Below, piece after piece: positions 1 to 25,089 of a stretch of 64,000 nucleotides of DNA (the first letter of the stretch is position 1; each line of letters opens with the position of its first letter). The notes beneath the pieces are model-generated. The model ran no database searches. It saw nothing but the letters and a program-made list of their open reading frames with translations, and was not told where the DNA came from. The stretch comes from Eonycteris spelaea. Its lineage: Eukaryota > Chordata > Mammalia > Chiroptera > Pteropodidae. A program made the translations under genes and the position numbers. The stretch is taken from positions 2,542,001 to 2,606,000 of the forward strand of contig PUFA01000081.1 in the NCBI GenBank assembly GCA_003508835.1, read 5' to 3'.

Positions 1-559
1 ACTGACTTAAAGGGACTTGTGGTCCTTCACCTCTGTATCCCCACACTGTGCTCCTGGACCTTTGGGTGCCTTCACAAGCTGGTACATGGAACCACAGGGT
101 GGAATCACTCTGAACCTTTGGTCCTCTCAGTTGACCTTTTTCATCTCTTGGCCCTGCACCACCTCTCACATCAGGAAAGTATTGAACCAGCTCCCCAACT
201 GCTGGGTGTTCTGCTTGCCCCAGTTTTTCCCAATTAATCCCTGCAGTGGTGGGCATCCTGGGCCAGCCACCTGGGCCCTGGGGATGAGGTTCTCTGGTGG
301 CTCTGCCTGAGAAGCAGGGGTCACTGGACATGGAGTGGCATTTTAGGTTTTAATTGAAACTGCCAAGTTGCCCTACTACGGCCCGATCAGAAGGCCCAGG
401 GATTCAAATGTGCAGCCGGCAGGACTAACATCCTGCCATGTTTCGTCCCGTTGAGGGGATGGATCACAACGGCTACTGATTACTAAGACTCCACTGTGTC
501 CTGAGCCCAGGGATGTGCTTACAGACATCATTCTACCCACAAGCAGCGGCGTGGTTATC

Positions 560-690
560 CCTATTTTACAAAAAAGGAAATCGAAACTCCGGGAGGTTCT
601 CACTCATTGAGATCACACAACTAGGGACATACAGGATTTGAACCCAGGGCCGTCGGACAGCAGAGTCCATGTTCCTGCCCCCTGGACCCT
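560..690 (-). repeat. MIR fragment
   Basis: CCCTATTTTACAAAAAAGGA followed by GATCACACAACTAGGGACAT and GATTTGAACCCAGGGC is an antisense MIR. Confidence 0.75.
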
Positions 691-2284
691 CCACCTTCCA
701 CGTTACTCGGCTCAGCACTGAGCTCGAAGCCTGGCACACAGTTCAGGTGGGGTGTGTTGTCTCAGCCGGCCCTACAGTGGGATCAAGCTCACAGCTCTGT
801 TTGTACACCTACTTGGCAGGTGGGGTGGGGTGGGCAGCCTGCCTGCTTCCGGACTCTCATATCCCAGTGAAAGTGTTTCGGCCCACGCCAGAGGCGTTTC
901 CTGACGACCGGTCAGGCCTGCGCCTACCCAACTCTGGGAAGAGACCTAGAGCCTAACGGCCTCCCATGCAGTGTGGCAGCATCTCTGCCAGCCACTTCCC
1001 CATCTCACACTGCTTGAGGTGAGCCTCTCAGGCCCAGCCCCTGTCCTTTCCTGGGCTTTGCCTGGCATGCTGGGGTACCCGTATCAGTCCTTAAGGGGTT
1101 CCCCAAAGCTGAGAGCTCCACACGGCAGTAGGAATCAATGAGCCCATTTGACGGTAGAGGGGCTCAGTGAAGAAACTCTTGGAGGTTTCGGAATGGGTGA
1201 GTGACAGAGTGGAGCTCAAAACCTAGGCTCCCCATTCCGGGTACCATATTCTTTGCACCACTCTCCACTGCCTCTGGCTAATAAGCTACTTATTCCCGTT
1301 CCACCCAGCAGGAAACTGGGGCTCTGGGTGCAAAGCTCTGCCCTGGGGCTGTAGGGGGATTGTAAGGGTCTCTGAGTTCAAACACCAACCATATTGTTGT
1401 TCTATACCCACTCTGAACAGCCCCCGGGGGAAGAGGGAGGTTCTTGGGGCCTGCGTGTGTTGCAACATAGATAAGGGACAGGGGCTCCCGGGACCTCCTC
1501 TGGCATCCCTCAGCCCTAGTATCCTTTAGCACGGCCCATGCCATGCTATCTGTCTTCCCTGACTGACTACGAACCCAAGGGACAAAGTCCCACTCCTCAC
1601 GTTGCACTGCTCTATTCAGAGAAGGGGTTCAATGAGTGTGTCCTGATAGGATGGTGGGTGGAGAGCAGAGGGGGACATTTGGTCTCTCTGGGGAGAATTC
1701 AGCTCCCTCATCCTCACAGCCCCCTCCCCTCGCTAGGGCCAGCCCCACCTCATCCCGCTTCTCTCCAGCTATGGAAACTTGTACCCCAGCCCAGAAAAGT
1801 GAACTTGCTGGAAGTCAGCTGCTTGGCTGCCAGGGCCAGCCGATCAGGGGCTGAGGGCACCTTGTCTACCTCTAAGGACAAAGGGCTGGGGGCTGGACCA
1901 GAGAGGCTGGAAGGGCCTGTGCCCCAGAGACAGAAAGAGGGAGCAGAAGGGAGTGAGGCAGAGTGAGAGGAGGGAATAGGAAATGGGAGAGGGGGAGCCA
2001 TGGAGGTGGTGGGAGAAAGAGCTGCATGCTCAGGGGACACTGACTACCACCTTGTAGCCAGGTTCCTCACTACACAACGGCACACTGGAGCATAGCTCTC
2101 AAACTCCATCTTGCCGCTCGGCATTTTCTCACCTTTTTCTTCTACCCTGCTCCCTTCCCCTTCTCCAGGCAGGCAAGGGCTCCTGAGAAATAGATTCTAG
2201 AACTCAGACACAGACTTCTCTGTGGCAAGCTAAGGGATAAATAGTAACGAGGTGTGGAGTTAATCTAGCGTCGCCTTGCCTTGA

Positions 2285-2385
2285 CTTCATTTTACAGATG
2301 AGGAAACTGAGGCTTAAAATAATTAGGTGGCATGCCGGTGTTTTGGCCACGCTGCAATTTGAATCTAGACCTGCCTGAAGCCGGA
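2285..2385 (-). repeat. MIR fragment
   Basis: TTTTACAGATGAGGAAACTG and the AATTTGAATCTAGACCTGCC end mark an antisense MIR. Confidence 0.75.
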
Positions 2386-2779
2386 GCTATATCAACTTTC
2401 TCTTCCTTGTCCTCCTTTCCAGTCCGGGTCAGCCTCTAGGCCTTCACTCTTACCTTCCAGCCAGGCCTTCACCTCTCTGCTCTTCCAGACTGGCCCCTCA
2501 CTCTCCTGAAACAGCCTGCAGCTTGTTCCACCTTGTCTGTCACCCCACACAGACATCTGGGGCTCTGTAAGCCACCCAGAAAACCTCGCTTTAGGCCCAG
2601 GGCCCTAGAACCAGAGGAAACCTATAAATACAAACACATTTGCATGAGAAAGCGCAGGGGTCTGTGACTGCAGCTAACAGCTCAGTTAGTTTTCAGGACA
2701 CAGCTGTCACAAGGGGAGCAGCAGCCACCAGCTTTCTGGGACAAACACATCCCAACAGCCAGGTCAGTACCATTCAGTG

Positions 2780-2785
2780 TTTATT
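2780..2785 (-). terminator. PRKCD: Candidate PRKCD polyadenylation signal
   Basis: TTTATT on the plus strand reads AATAAA on the minus strand about 575 nt after the PRKCD stop codon. A GT-rich segment follows within 40 nt on the minus strand. It is the best-placed canonical hexamer that I found. Confidence 0.55.
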
Positions 2786-2837
2786 TAGACACACAAATAA
2801 AAGAACCTAGTGGTTCAAACAGCTTGCGCTCCTTTTT

Positions 2838-3050
2838 TTGATATTATATATATGTATATATACACACATATATATATGTGTATATACCTATATACATATA
2901 TATACGTACATACTTTTTTTAAAAAAAGATCAACACATTACCAGTCCCCATGTTTTTTCTCTGAGCAATATATACAGCTTATTATATATGTGTGTATGTG
3001 TATACATATATATATGCATATATATAATATATTTTTTCAATAGATAACTA
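2838..3050. repeat. TA/TATG-rich simple repeat in the PRKCD 3'UTR
   Basis: Two alternating purine-pyrimidine arms (about 2843-2910 and 2970-3040), made of TA, TATG and TACA units, flank an A-rich spacer. Because TA runs are self-complementary, the two arms can pair with each other in RNA or DNA. The tract lies between the stop codon and the candidate poly(A) signal. Confidence 0.85.
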
Positions 3051-3358
3051 CATTCAAGTAATGAAACACAGGATTTACAGTTTCCCTCTGAGGGCAGAGG
3101 AAAAGCAAATTCACACTCAGTTCACAGAGGAAGTACCATTAAGAGCCCAGCCAGACAGGCGCCAAGGCCCTCCTGGGGGTGGGGGTGGGGGTGGCAGCAG
3201 CAGAAGTCACAACAGTCACACAGTTGCTTATCCTGGGGGGCAGGCCAGTGCCGATGCAGGGGGCGGGGCAAACCTGCTCTGCCTGGGCTGGGTGGGCAGG
3301 CCATGCTGGCTGACCCAGGTTCCTTGCCTGGGGAGGGTTGCGGGCATGTTTGGGAACC

Positions 3359-15050
<11,692 letters not shown>

Positions 15051-18000
15051 GTTGGGGCCTGCAGTGGGTTATGCAGACAGAAGGGGTGAGGCTGGGTAGC
15101 AGGGCAGGACCAGCAGATATAGCCTTGGGAGGTGGTCAGGTATCCACTCCCCACAGGGCTCTCACAGCATTGAGTCTGGCCCACATGGTGCCTATAATAC
15201 ACTCGTCCTAGTTGCCAATGTTAAAGTTGAGAAGTTTTTTGTAAGTCTAGATTTGTGGCATCCTTGGTAAAACTAGAAGATGGGACATCAGGCAAGAGTG
15301 GCTGGCACTGCCCCTTGGTCAGGCACCCCTGCCAGTCTACTTTAGGCAGGGACTCCTTTTCACTCCTCTCTAAAACTTACCTGGGCCTGGAGCCATTTGA
15401 CCCCTACTTGTTCATTTGGGGAGTCATTCAATGCCTATTTAATACCCAACTGTGCACCTACTATGTGCCAGGTACCCAGCATGTGCTGGCCAAAATGGGC
15501 AGGACAGTGCCCCCTCCTCCCCACATCCTGCCCCACATAGCCTTTTTCTAGTTTTCAAAGATTTTTGCTCCTAACTACCCAAGTGGACAAACAGGGCCAA
15601 GATGACCGCCCCCAGTTTTCAGACAGGGAAACTGACACCCTGAGGCCAAGCCAGCACCTAAAGCTGGGATTCTATTAATGAAGCACTGACTTTGTTTGGG
15701 ACTGGGGGCCTCTCATCTACGCAGAAGGTTGCCTGCACTTTCAAACAAATTTTTTTTCCAAATATAACACTATTTTAATGTTTAGTGTAACGCTGAATTT
15801 GCTTTTTAAATTACACAGGTTGGCCCGATGCTCCCCCATTCCTCACTGTTCCTCAAAGAGAGGGTCACCACAGGAGGTGACCCTGAGGGTCTTTTGGGCT
15901 GTCATTTGTGGAAGATGCTCACATGTCCAAGCCCACGCTTGTATACTCATATACACCTACTAGGACACTGGCTCCAGGTCTAGGCCCCACACAGGACGGT
16001 GCTCCATAACCCTAGCTGAATGAACACTCGCTCATGTGCATCGCCTACATATGTACTCATACTCCATCCTGAACACAATAGACTGGAAGAGAGGCAGACT
16101 CAGACACGCACCCTTACCCACACACATGTATGTGAGCACATGCAGCAGCCACCCTGTCCTGGGATGGCTCCCCCGGCTCCTCCACAAGTAAGCCAGAGCA
16201 GCAGTTAGACCAGTCTGCTGGGAGCTCCCAGGCCAGATGAGCTCACAGGAAACACTGACCTCAGCCTACAGCCCAGCCCAGTAGCCTGGCCAGTCCTCTA
16301 AGGCTAGCCGCCAAAGCAGAGAGGAGCAAGCAGGAGGGGCAGACGCCACCATGTCCCCTGGCTCCTACTCTGAGGGAATGAGAGCGCAAACTAGCATCTG
16401 AACCCAGGTCTCAAAGCCTTCAGCCTGAGCCAAGCCAAGCAGCTTCCGTGACCTCTCAGTAGAAGGGAGGGAGAGCCAACTGTGGGCTCCCACTGTTTCC
16501 TCCCTGGGCCAGAACATGCATGAGTGTACAAGTCGATATGTGTAAGGGTGCGTGTGGGTGTACTGACTGCACAGCTGTGGAGATGTGTGTGCCTGTACGG
16601 ACGTGAGTGGGTGGTGCATGATGGGCACTCAGGTAATACTGAAGTGAAGAGTGAGCTGCATGGGTCTGGCTGGGAATGGGTATAGGGTATGGAAAGTGTC
16701 CCAAACCTCAAGCAAAAAAGACATCACGCCCTGCCTGCCACCCTGCCTGGCCTGGAGGTCCAGGTGTGGAACACCCAGGTGAGTGCTCCCTGGGGGTCCA
16801 CAATGTTTGGCAGCACCCCTGCATGACACGCACTTGCCACATCTCAGTGTCCACATTCCCAGGGCCGGAACCCACCAGCTATGGCTCAGGCTCATGCCTC
16901 CTCACAAGATAACCTTGAGACCCAGGTGTGGCAACGACAGACTTTCTGAGTGCTCAGTGGATGAAGGTTGAGTGGGCAGGTGGGCAGAGATGAAATGGTA
17001 GTTGCACCACAGGAGCTTGGCTCCTGGGGAAAGGGGAGTGAGGACAGCCCTGGGTGGCAAAATAATGGTCAAGCTGGGTGTAAGACCCTGATACCAATGT
17101 TGCTTTGGCTATGGGGTTCCATGCAGGGCTCTTGGCTTCTCTGAGTTTCATTCCCCAACTCCCCCGTCCCCCCATCTTCCAGATAAAGAGTGGTTCCTTG
17201 ATACATTGTCATGATGATGTGTAGGGACAAGACCAAACAGGCCTCAGGGTAGGGTCTTTTTAATGCTGTCACCCTTTCTTCCTTCCATCTCTCACCTGTG
17301 CACTTCCTTTCTCAGTTTACAAAATACAGTCACATCCCCCATGGCATCCATTCCACCTACCCATCAGCCTGGGAAGACAGTCCTGATAATTGAGCCCACT
17401 TCTCAGACAGGGCAACCAAGTCTCCAGGAGCACAGAGCTGCTCAGCATGAAGCAGCAGGTGCACAAACACCTTCGGCAGCTCTTCCTCCCCAGTATCTCC
17501 CCTTGGGACCCAGCCTAGATAGCCCTCAGACTCCATGATCTCTGCCTCTAGGTGGCCCAGCAGGAGCTGTCCATGGGGACCACCCAAGGGCTAAATGGAG
17601 GAGGGGAGAGTAGTGGGTATCAGAGAAGCCCAAGAAGGTGAGGCAAAGCCCAGCCCACGGCCTATTAGGCCTGTCCGCCAGCTCTCTACAGTCGCACTCA
17701 GGGCAGCTGCTGCTCACAGTTAGCTAAAAGCCACTAGAGGGAAAACCACAACCACAGCAGACCCCAACCCCAAACCTGCACAGCCAGGCCACAGAACCAC
17801 AAAGATGGAGACCTCCTGGCGCTCCTCAGTAGTAACCTTAGGGTTAGATCACCTAGTCCTAGGACTAAAACTAGATCATGGCTCCAGCCAGGTTCTTCCA
17901 CTTCCTCCACCCCGTTGTACTACCTGGACCCCAGGAGGGAGACAGGCTGGGTAAAGATGAACTGGTGAAGAGGTCTTAGACCCCTAGACACCAAGTCCCC

Positions 18001-18439
18001 CCCGCACAGTAGAGCCAGAGTCATCCACCTACCTTGTGGAGTGTCTGAACAATGGTGGTGAGGCGGAGGGTAAAGAAATGGCACAAAAGCAAGGTGTACC
18101 AACTATTTATAGCCTCATGCAAATAGGCCCACAGGCCCCAGAGGAAGGCCCCTGGCTCAGCCTCATCACTGCTCTGCAGGGCCATGGGGGTGGCAGGGTT
18201 GGACCCACACAGCGTTCTATAGGGCCAGCTCCTTGGGGCCAGCTGAGGCCAGCCAGGACTTTCCCAGCCATCTGTGGGCTCCTAGTTTCTGCTCTCCTGC
18301 TTCTCCAGCACACAATGGAGGCAGAGAGCACTGGACTTGGTTGGAATCAAAAGGTCTGGGTGTGAAACTCAGAGCCCCCATTTATAAGAAGGATCGTCCT
18401 TCTCTGAGGCCAAAAACATACCAGATTCGCCTTATAATG

Positions 18440-18610
18440 GCATTAACATACTTTATCTCTGTACAGGTCCAGGAGATGGGTATTTTACTGATGAAGAAAC
18501 AGATTCAGAAAGGCTAAGTGACTTGCCCAAGACCACACAGCCGGTAAGTGGCAGAAGGATTTGAATCCAAGCCTGCCTGATATTTCAGCCCACATTCTTT
18601 CCAATGTGTC
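18440..18610 (-). repeat. MIR fragment in the PRKCD 5' intron
   Basis: GGTATTTTACTGATGAAGAA, then GTGACTTGCCCAAGACCACA and GGATTTGAATCCAAGCCTG, is one of the clearest MIR copies here. Confidence 0.85.
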
Positions 18611-20271
18611 ATGTCAAGAAGAGATGAAGGGAAAGAGAGCACCACACACAACACATTCATGAAGACAGAAAACAAATAGGACAGGTACCCTGTGTTTGAC
18701 CGGAGTCTATTCACCCAGCCCCCTCTAGGCCAGTCCCAGGCCTGACCTTGAGGACCGTCCCCTTTCTATACAATGCAGGTGGTACAGACCCCTGAACTGC
18801 TGCCCTCCTTCTTCTCCCAGCCACTTGGGCCAGCCTCTGGTTCTCAAAACCTGGGAAAGATTAGGCCATACTGAATTCCAGCTTCAGGGAGTGAGGGCCC
18901 ACTGGCCCTGCTACCCACCCTGCCCTAGACTAGCAGCCTAGAGGAAGGAAAGGTGGTACCAGGCCAGGCCGGGCCAGGCCAGACCAGGCACGTCACCTCC
19001 TCGGGCCAATGGAAACCTGCTCCCAGCCCGTCCAAGGCAATGGGCAAGGCTGATCTCAAATTGACCAGAGTGTCTGTACCGGTCAGAGCTCCTGGACACA
19101 GAAGACAAGTATGAATGTTGCACATCCATACGTGTGCACATGAGTGTGTTTCAGCAAGGAAGGCAAGGTGGGGGACATGGCCTAAGGGGTGACACCAACA
19201 GACACAGGAATGCATTTTCTAATTTTCTACAACATGTAAGTTGATAAGAATTTTGTTGAAGGTAAAAAATAAAGCCCAGCAAGTCAAAACATCACCAAGA
19301 GATGAGCCTTCAGAGACTGACATGCCCATCTCTTTTTTGTACAGAGGCAGAAACTGAAGACAATGAAGTCCCCTCCACTCCAGCACTTCCTTGGTGTTTG
19401 ACTCCATCTTAAATGCCTACTAGACAGAGGAGCAAAGTGGGACCTAGAAAGAAAGGCCTTGTTCAGGCTCTTAGAGTGTGTGTGAACATGGAGGGAGGCT
19501 CCCTGAGAAAGTCTGCCAGGCAATCAAGAGGTGACAGGCTGAGGTCCAGGAAAGCAAGAGTGAGTAGAGATCAACTGAGGCTCCTGGTAGGTCTGGGTTC
19601 TGCTCCCTTAAACGGACACCTGAGGAGCAGAGGATGTCTCTTCCATGCAACCCTCTCCACATGCACCTGCCCAGCCTTGGGGCAGCCCCTGCTGCCCACC
19701 CATACAAAGCACCACCTGCTGCCAGTCAAGACTGGTGGAGGTGGTTTTGGACTAGGCCCTCCTTGAGATGGAGATCCTGCCAAGGTCCAGCCCATAAGCC
19801 TTGAAGGATGAATGAAGGAGGGAGAAGGCACGTGAAGCCCAGGCAGTGGGAAAGAAGAGTAAGAAGCAGTGTGATCAGCAGGAAGGGACCAGGGCTGTCC
19901 CTGGCAGAGCTGAAACTGGGCAAGGGGGCCAGGTGTGGCAAAAGCTGCCAGGCTGGGCAGGTAGGCGAGTAGTAGCTTGGCTGGGAGGCTGGCCTCCCCA
20001 GGCAGCCTTCCTAGATGGAAGCAAGTTAAGGAGGCCACAGGGGTTTCACAATCCAGGAAACAGGCTCAGCAAGAAAAGCAAGGGCTGGTGGAGGGGAAGG
20101 GCTAGCAAAGACCCTTCCAAGGCCCCTCACCAGGTTCTATGTCATAGCCCCCATTTGTCCAGCACTGTCCTGGGAGGAGGATCAGCTACAGTCTCAGGTC
20201 AGGGCCAAGTCCCAAAGCAGGAGATATTCCCCACACCTGCTCCTCTCCAGGACTAGCTCCTCATTCTGCAC

Positions 20272-20305
20272 CCCCCCCAATCCCACCCCCCCCCCCCGGG
20301 CCCCC
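20272..20305. repeat. Poly-C tract
   Basis: C-runs of 8 and 13-14 are separated by a few bases in the PRKCD 5' intron. Confidence 0.9.
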
Positions 20306-20339
20306 AGGGCTCCTTACTTTACTCCATACACATCAACCA

Positions 20340-20690
20340 CTCTGCCTAGACACTCCTCCTTTCCCCAGGGACCCTTCCCATCTCTTACCGCTCCTGGCCC
20401 CTCCCCATTCATTCTCCCCACAGCTTGGAACTTCCTGGACTCCCACTGTCCTTGGAGAAAGCTCATGCCTCAGCCTGACCCTGGCCTATGCTCCACCTCA
20501 GATCTCACTTCGCCCCAGTTTCAGGCCTCCCCGCTTTTGCATATGCAGTTCCTTTTGCCGGAATGTCCTCCTGAATTCCTCTGTATCTTTCCAAACAGTT
20601 CTAAAGGTCAGATCTGGGGGATCTTTGCACACTCTCCTGACCCCATGCCCCCTACAGATAACCTGTGCAGGTGTCTGGGATCTTGCCCCT
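20340..20690 (+). repeat. L2 LINE fragment
   Basis: It is pyrimidine-rich with L2-like GCTTTTGCATATGCAGTTCC and TTGCCGGAATGTCCTCCTG. Located in the PRKCD 5' intron. Confidence 0.55.
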
Positions 20691-21646
20691 GCTGAGGACT
20701 TGGGTCTGTTGTCTGGGTAGTTTCTCTGCCTCTGGCTCAGTCTTCTCAGCGCCGGTTGTACACCTGACTGTCTGGGGGATTTTTTAAAAATTCCACTGCC
20801 AGGCCCAATCCAGCCCACTGGAATCAGATGGGAATCAGAGGTGAGGCATGAGCAGCATGACTGAAACTTTTATAATGTTAAAGGGGTGCAATACCTTAAG
20901 AACCAATGAAATACCTGGGACCTCTTCCCAGGAAAACACACACATGACAATGTGACATCTGCACATCATAGGGTGGGAACTGCAGGTCCAAAGGCCCAGC
21001 CCAGCCCCAGGTGACCCCAGCCCTCCTCAGGCCCAGCCAGATAGCAGGCGCCACAGTGACAAGACACACCAGGCCCATGGAACTCAACATGGTAAGAACA
21101 GTCACATAAATATATAATTACAGAGGAGGATATGATCACTGCTCAGGCAGCGAGCAGAAAGAAAGGAGTGAGAGGGGCTGGAGTAACATGGGGGCTGGAG
21201 GGTCCGCTGCCTGGGGGAGTTACAGAGAGCTCCGATCTGAGGGGATGAGTTGAGGTGTCACAGGCCCACTAAGCCCGAGAGTCTGAAGGGTTTGAGGAGC
21301 AGGACATGAGACCCTGGCTGCCATCAGCTCTCACCCACCCCTGACAGCAGGTGTGGTGGGTAAGACCTCCTTGGGGGCATAGCCCACACCATGCACAGGT
21401 CTTGAGTCATTTGGCTCGTCTCAGGATTGGAGAAGCCCTTGGCTCAGCCAGAGGGAGGAACCCCTGAGTACCCCCAAGGGAAAAATAAAGGCCCCTTCAT
21501 GGCAGGACTGAGGACAAGGGAGCCTCTGTGAGGAGAGGGTGGGGGGTACATCAGGGCCTCTCTTAGAATAACCACACACATATGCACATATGGCACACCC
21601 ACCAATCCAAACACACAGTTACACACAGGGAGCCGTGCTTGCTGTT

Positions 21647-21673
21647 ACACACACACACACACACACACACACA
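21647..21673. repeat. (CA)n microsatellite
   Basis: About 13 CA units lie within a broader CA-rich zone (21570-21880). Confidence 0.95.
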
Positions 21674-23479
21674 GCTGTAGCCATAGGCACATACTCATTC
21701 CTTCGACACTCAGTGACACACTGAGAAACACACCCCCACACCCTGGCTCTCACATGGCAACTGACATCCAGGCCCACACATTAATACTCTCGTGCATTCA
21801 CCAGCACAGAGATCCATGTACATACACACAGGGTGACATATCACATAATGTACACATGGACACAAAAATAAAAACACAAGCCCGGAAGGGCCCACACATG
21901 CCTGACTGGGGTCTGGCACCAGGAAAGTCCAAATGTAGCTTTTTCCACCGCAGCCCCTGGGGCACAATGGCTGGAGAGATGAGGGAGAGGGAAGGGCGGC
22001 TGGGTGTCAGGCAGGCTAGGCCTCTCAACCGGGGAGGTGGGGAAAGTCCCTCCCGGCCCAGAGCAAAGTCCAAAGTGTGTCAGGGAAGACTGGGCTGGTC
22101 AGGAAGGAGTGGGTAGGTCAGGCTCATTGCTGGGCAGGCCTCCTCTGCCCACCTGACTGAGCGGAAGTCAGCGGAGACTGAGGATGAGATTGGGGGTCAC
22201 GGGTGGTAGTCACAGGCCTCATGCACAGAAGGGGAGGGCTCGCACATACACAGGTAAGACGGCCATGCCTGGCACCGCACACGTGACCTCCATCGAGCTC
22301 CAGACTCACTAGGCAGAAACTCACAGAGAGATGAAGCAATTCACCCAAAGCCACAAAGCCCCCAGCAAAGGTGGAGAGGGACCCTCTAGTTCTAGCCCCA
22401 GAACTGCCCTCTGGCCTCCAGCTGGGCAAAGGCATGTGCATGTGGTTGGGGTGGGAAAGCTTCCCCACCAGCCCCCACAGAGATGGCTGCCAAGTTCACT
22501 CCTCAGCCCTTTTCTCTGTGCACCCACAGAAGCCTCCTAGTAGAGTCTTCATCTTTTGTTTGGCCACCTAAGGCTTTTGCCATCCATTCCTATAAGGGGA
22601 GAAGGCCCAGATGACCCCTCTCCACTTTAGGATCAGGAGAAAACTGGAGAGGCATGACTGTGGTATGCCATCCCACAGCAGGCAGTGACCAGAGGAACTG
22701 GAGAGAGGGGGTCTAGGTGTGGGCTGGACAAGCTAGTTCAGATCTGGTTTTCTCTGGGTGCCCTGAGAGCTTGGCCAAGGTACTCTGGCGTCATCTGTAA
22801 AAGGGACTGATCTTGCCCTGCCTTAGAAGTTGTGCTGAATGCAGCTCCTGGCACTGAGGCAGCTGTCACCATCATCTTTATCACTACTGCCATCCTCACA
22901 CCTGGCCCTCTCTCCTCACATCCTGATGCCCATATCCAGCTATTCGTGGTAATTATAGGGGACTCCAAACTTCCTTGGATCAGTGGCTAAAGAGATTCTC
23001 TCAAGCCACTCAGCCCTGCAGTGCCCTGCTCTGGTCTACTGCTCTGGGAAGAGACCAGGCTAGGCAAAGGTAGCATGAGTTACTGGTAGACCCCAGGCCA
23101 GCTGTTGTCCCTCCCATGGCCTCAGTTTCTCAGTCTTAACAATGTACACCTCTCCATTTTCTCCATCCCTACACTAGAAGACACTGCAATCCTCCTCCTA
23201 TCTCCCCACACCCCCACCAGCCCCCAGCACTCACAGCCCACACCAAGCAGACACCTGATCCAGTCTTGGGCCTTGGCGACTGGCCGCTCCACTGCACCTG
23301 TTTACCCAACACAGCCACAGACATGATCCAAAGCTTCCAGGGCTGTTGTGAAAACAGTAGCTCAGCCACCACAATCCTGCCCTCCTGGGCACCTTGGCAG
23401 GGACCTTCGAGGGATAGCCATTCCGGGCCTGTACCCGGGGCCTCTCAAACTTCCCCAGCAAAGGCCCCATGAACCCTCT

Positions 23480-24230
23480 CCTCCTCAATCTGTGCTGTAT
23501 GTGCTACCTCTCGACTCTCAAGTCCCCACTTTCAGCCCGGACCGTCCTGAACCCACCTATCTCCCTGACCTCACCCCTCTCTAGAGGTGCTCAAACATGT
23601 GCAAAACAGACCTACCGATGTTCCTCCACGCAAGTGCCCCCATTTCCTAGCAGCGCTTGCCCAGTTGCTCAGGTGGACACCTGGGGGTCGTTTTCCTCCT
23701 CCCCCTTCCTCCCTACACAGCAACACTATCATTTCTACCTCTGCGGTCTCTGCTGATGTGCTTTCTCTCCACCGGTTGCCCTCATCCTGGTGCCATCTCC
23801 CCCAGGAGATGCACCTACCTGCTCACTGCTCTCCGTCCTCTGCTCTGGCCCCTATAGTCCCTCTGCCGCAGAGACTATGTGGTCTTTTAAGACAGTAAAG
23901 CAGATCTCATCACCCCTTGCCTAAGCCCCAGCATTTCTTGTTTCCCTTCTGATAAGCTCAGACTCCTTTCCCTGGCCAGCCCTCCCATCCGCAACTGGCC
24001 CACATTACCTCCCTGACCTCCTCAGCCACTGCCCTCCATCATTCCTCTCTGTCCCAGCCACAATGACCCTTTTCAGTTCTCTAAACAGCCAAGTCCCACC
24101 CGACTTAGGAGCCTCTGGGCTTGCTGTTCTGTCTTCCATTCCCCTTCCCCAAAATACACGCTGGTTCCTTCTCATCATTTAGGTCTCAGGTGGACACTCC
24201 CTGATCTGCCCACTTCACAGATGAGGCAAC
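23480..24230 (+). repeat. L2 LINE fragment
   Basis: It is C/T-rich with L2-like runs in the usual order: ACACAGCAACACTATCATTT, GCAGATCTCATCACCCC, TCCCTGGCCAGCCCTCC, CCTGACCTCCTCAGCCACTG and GGTTCCTTCTCATCATTTAG. It is degenerate. Confidence 0.6.
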
Positions 24231-24320
24231 TGAGGCTCAAAGCAGTCAGTCCCCTGCTCAAGAGTACACAGCCAGTAAATATCCAGTGAGAATTTGAACC
24301 CAGGTCTGTCTGATGCCTGC
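24200..24320 (-). repeat. MIR fragment
   Basis: CACTTCACAGATGAGGCAAC and AATTTGAACCCAGGTCTGTC identify an antisense MIR directly after the L2 fragment. Confidence 0.8.
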
Positions 24321-25089
24321 AGGATGCCCTCACTCACATTCTCAGCCCAGGCCCTGCCCATCTCCAGTCTTCCAGCCTCCTGGCCCCTGCCAACTACCCC
24401 ACCATCATTATCACTCCAACACTCAAAGGCCCCAGCCTCTTAGCCCCAGACAGCAAAGGCCAAAACTCAGCCCAGCCCTCACTGGTCTGACCTTCTGCGT
24501 GTCCCTGGGACAGGCAGTTCCCTGCCATCAGCTGCCATTTATCAAGGATGTGTGTGTAGGGGAGCATTTCTAGCTTCCCCCACTCCTCTAGCCTCCATGA
24601 GCCCTATGTCCACCCCCATCCCCAGTCAAAGGATGACTCCAGGGGTCTGAAGGCTGGCAGGAGGGCTCTACCCACCTCCTCACCACCAGCCTCAGCTTCT
24701 CCAAGCCCGGTGTCCTGCAGGGAGCCAGAGCAGGAAAGGAGGCTCGGGGGAGGCCTGGGAGGGCAGCAGGCTGCTGCGGACTGCCTTTCCCTCCTATTTG
24801 TCATGAGATCTATTTTTCTCCCTTTGTAAGGGAGTGAGGGGGAGAAGGGCAGGAGGGGGCTGGGCCACTGAGTAGGCACAGCTGCTCCACCCTAGAGCTC
24901 TTCTCTCAGAGGACATGGAACCTATTGAACTTATGAAACCCTCCCCACCCTGCAGTATTGCTTCTGGAGGCAGAATCAAGGGGGTATGAGGAAGCCAGAG
25001 ACTTGGTTTCTCAGCCAGGCTCTGCAGCCACCTGGCCCTGTGACACTGGGCCTGTGCCAGGCTATCAGACATAATAACTCCATCATCAG

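Larger units (their letters stand above)
1..2760. other. Intergenic sequence beyond the PRKCD 3' end
   Basis: No exon, splice-bounded reading frame or RNA gene is recognised here. The stretch holds antisense MIR fragments (about 480-690, 1105-1260 and 2285-2385) and otherwise unassigned, fairly GC-rich sequence. In human the next gene beyond the PRKCD 3' end is TKT, but it is tens of kilobases away and no TKT exon is seen. Open frames of 60-142 codons in this part lack any recognisable protein character. Confidence 0.6.
2760..3358 (-). other. PRKCD: PRKCD 3' untranslated region (approximate end)
   Basis: On the minus strand the sequence continues from the PRKCD stop codon to a canonical AATAAA at 2785-2780, followed by a T/G-rich stretch near 2745-2765 that could act as the downstream element. 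The implied 3'UTR is about 600 nt, which suits this gene. It contains a TA/TG-rich tract (2838-3050) and a GC-rich first part. The cleavage position is inferred, not observed. Confidence 0.6.
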
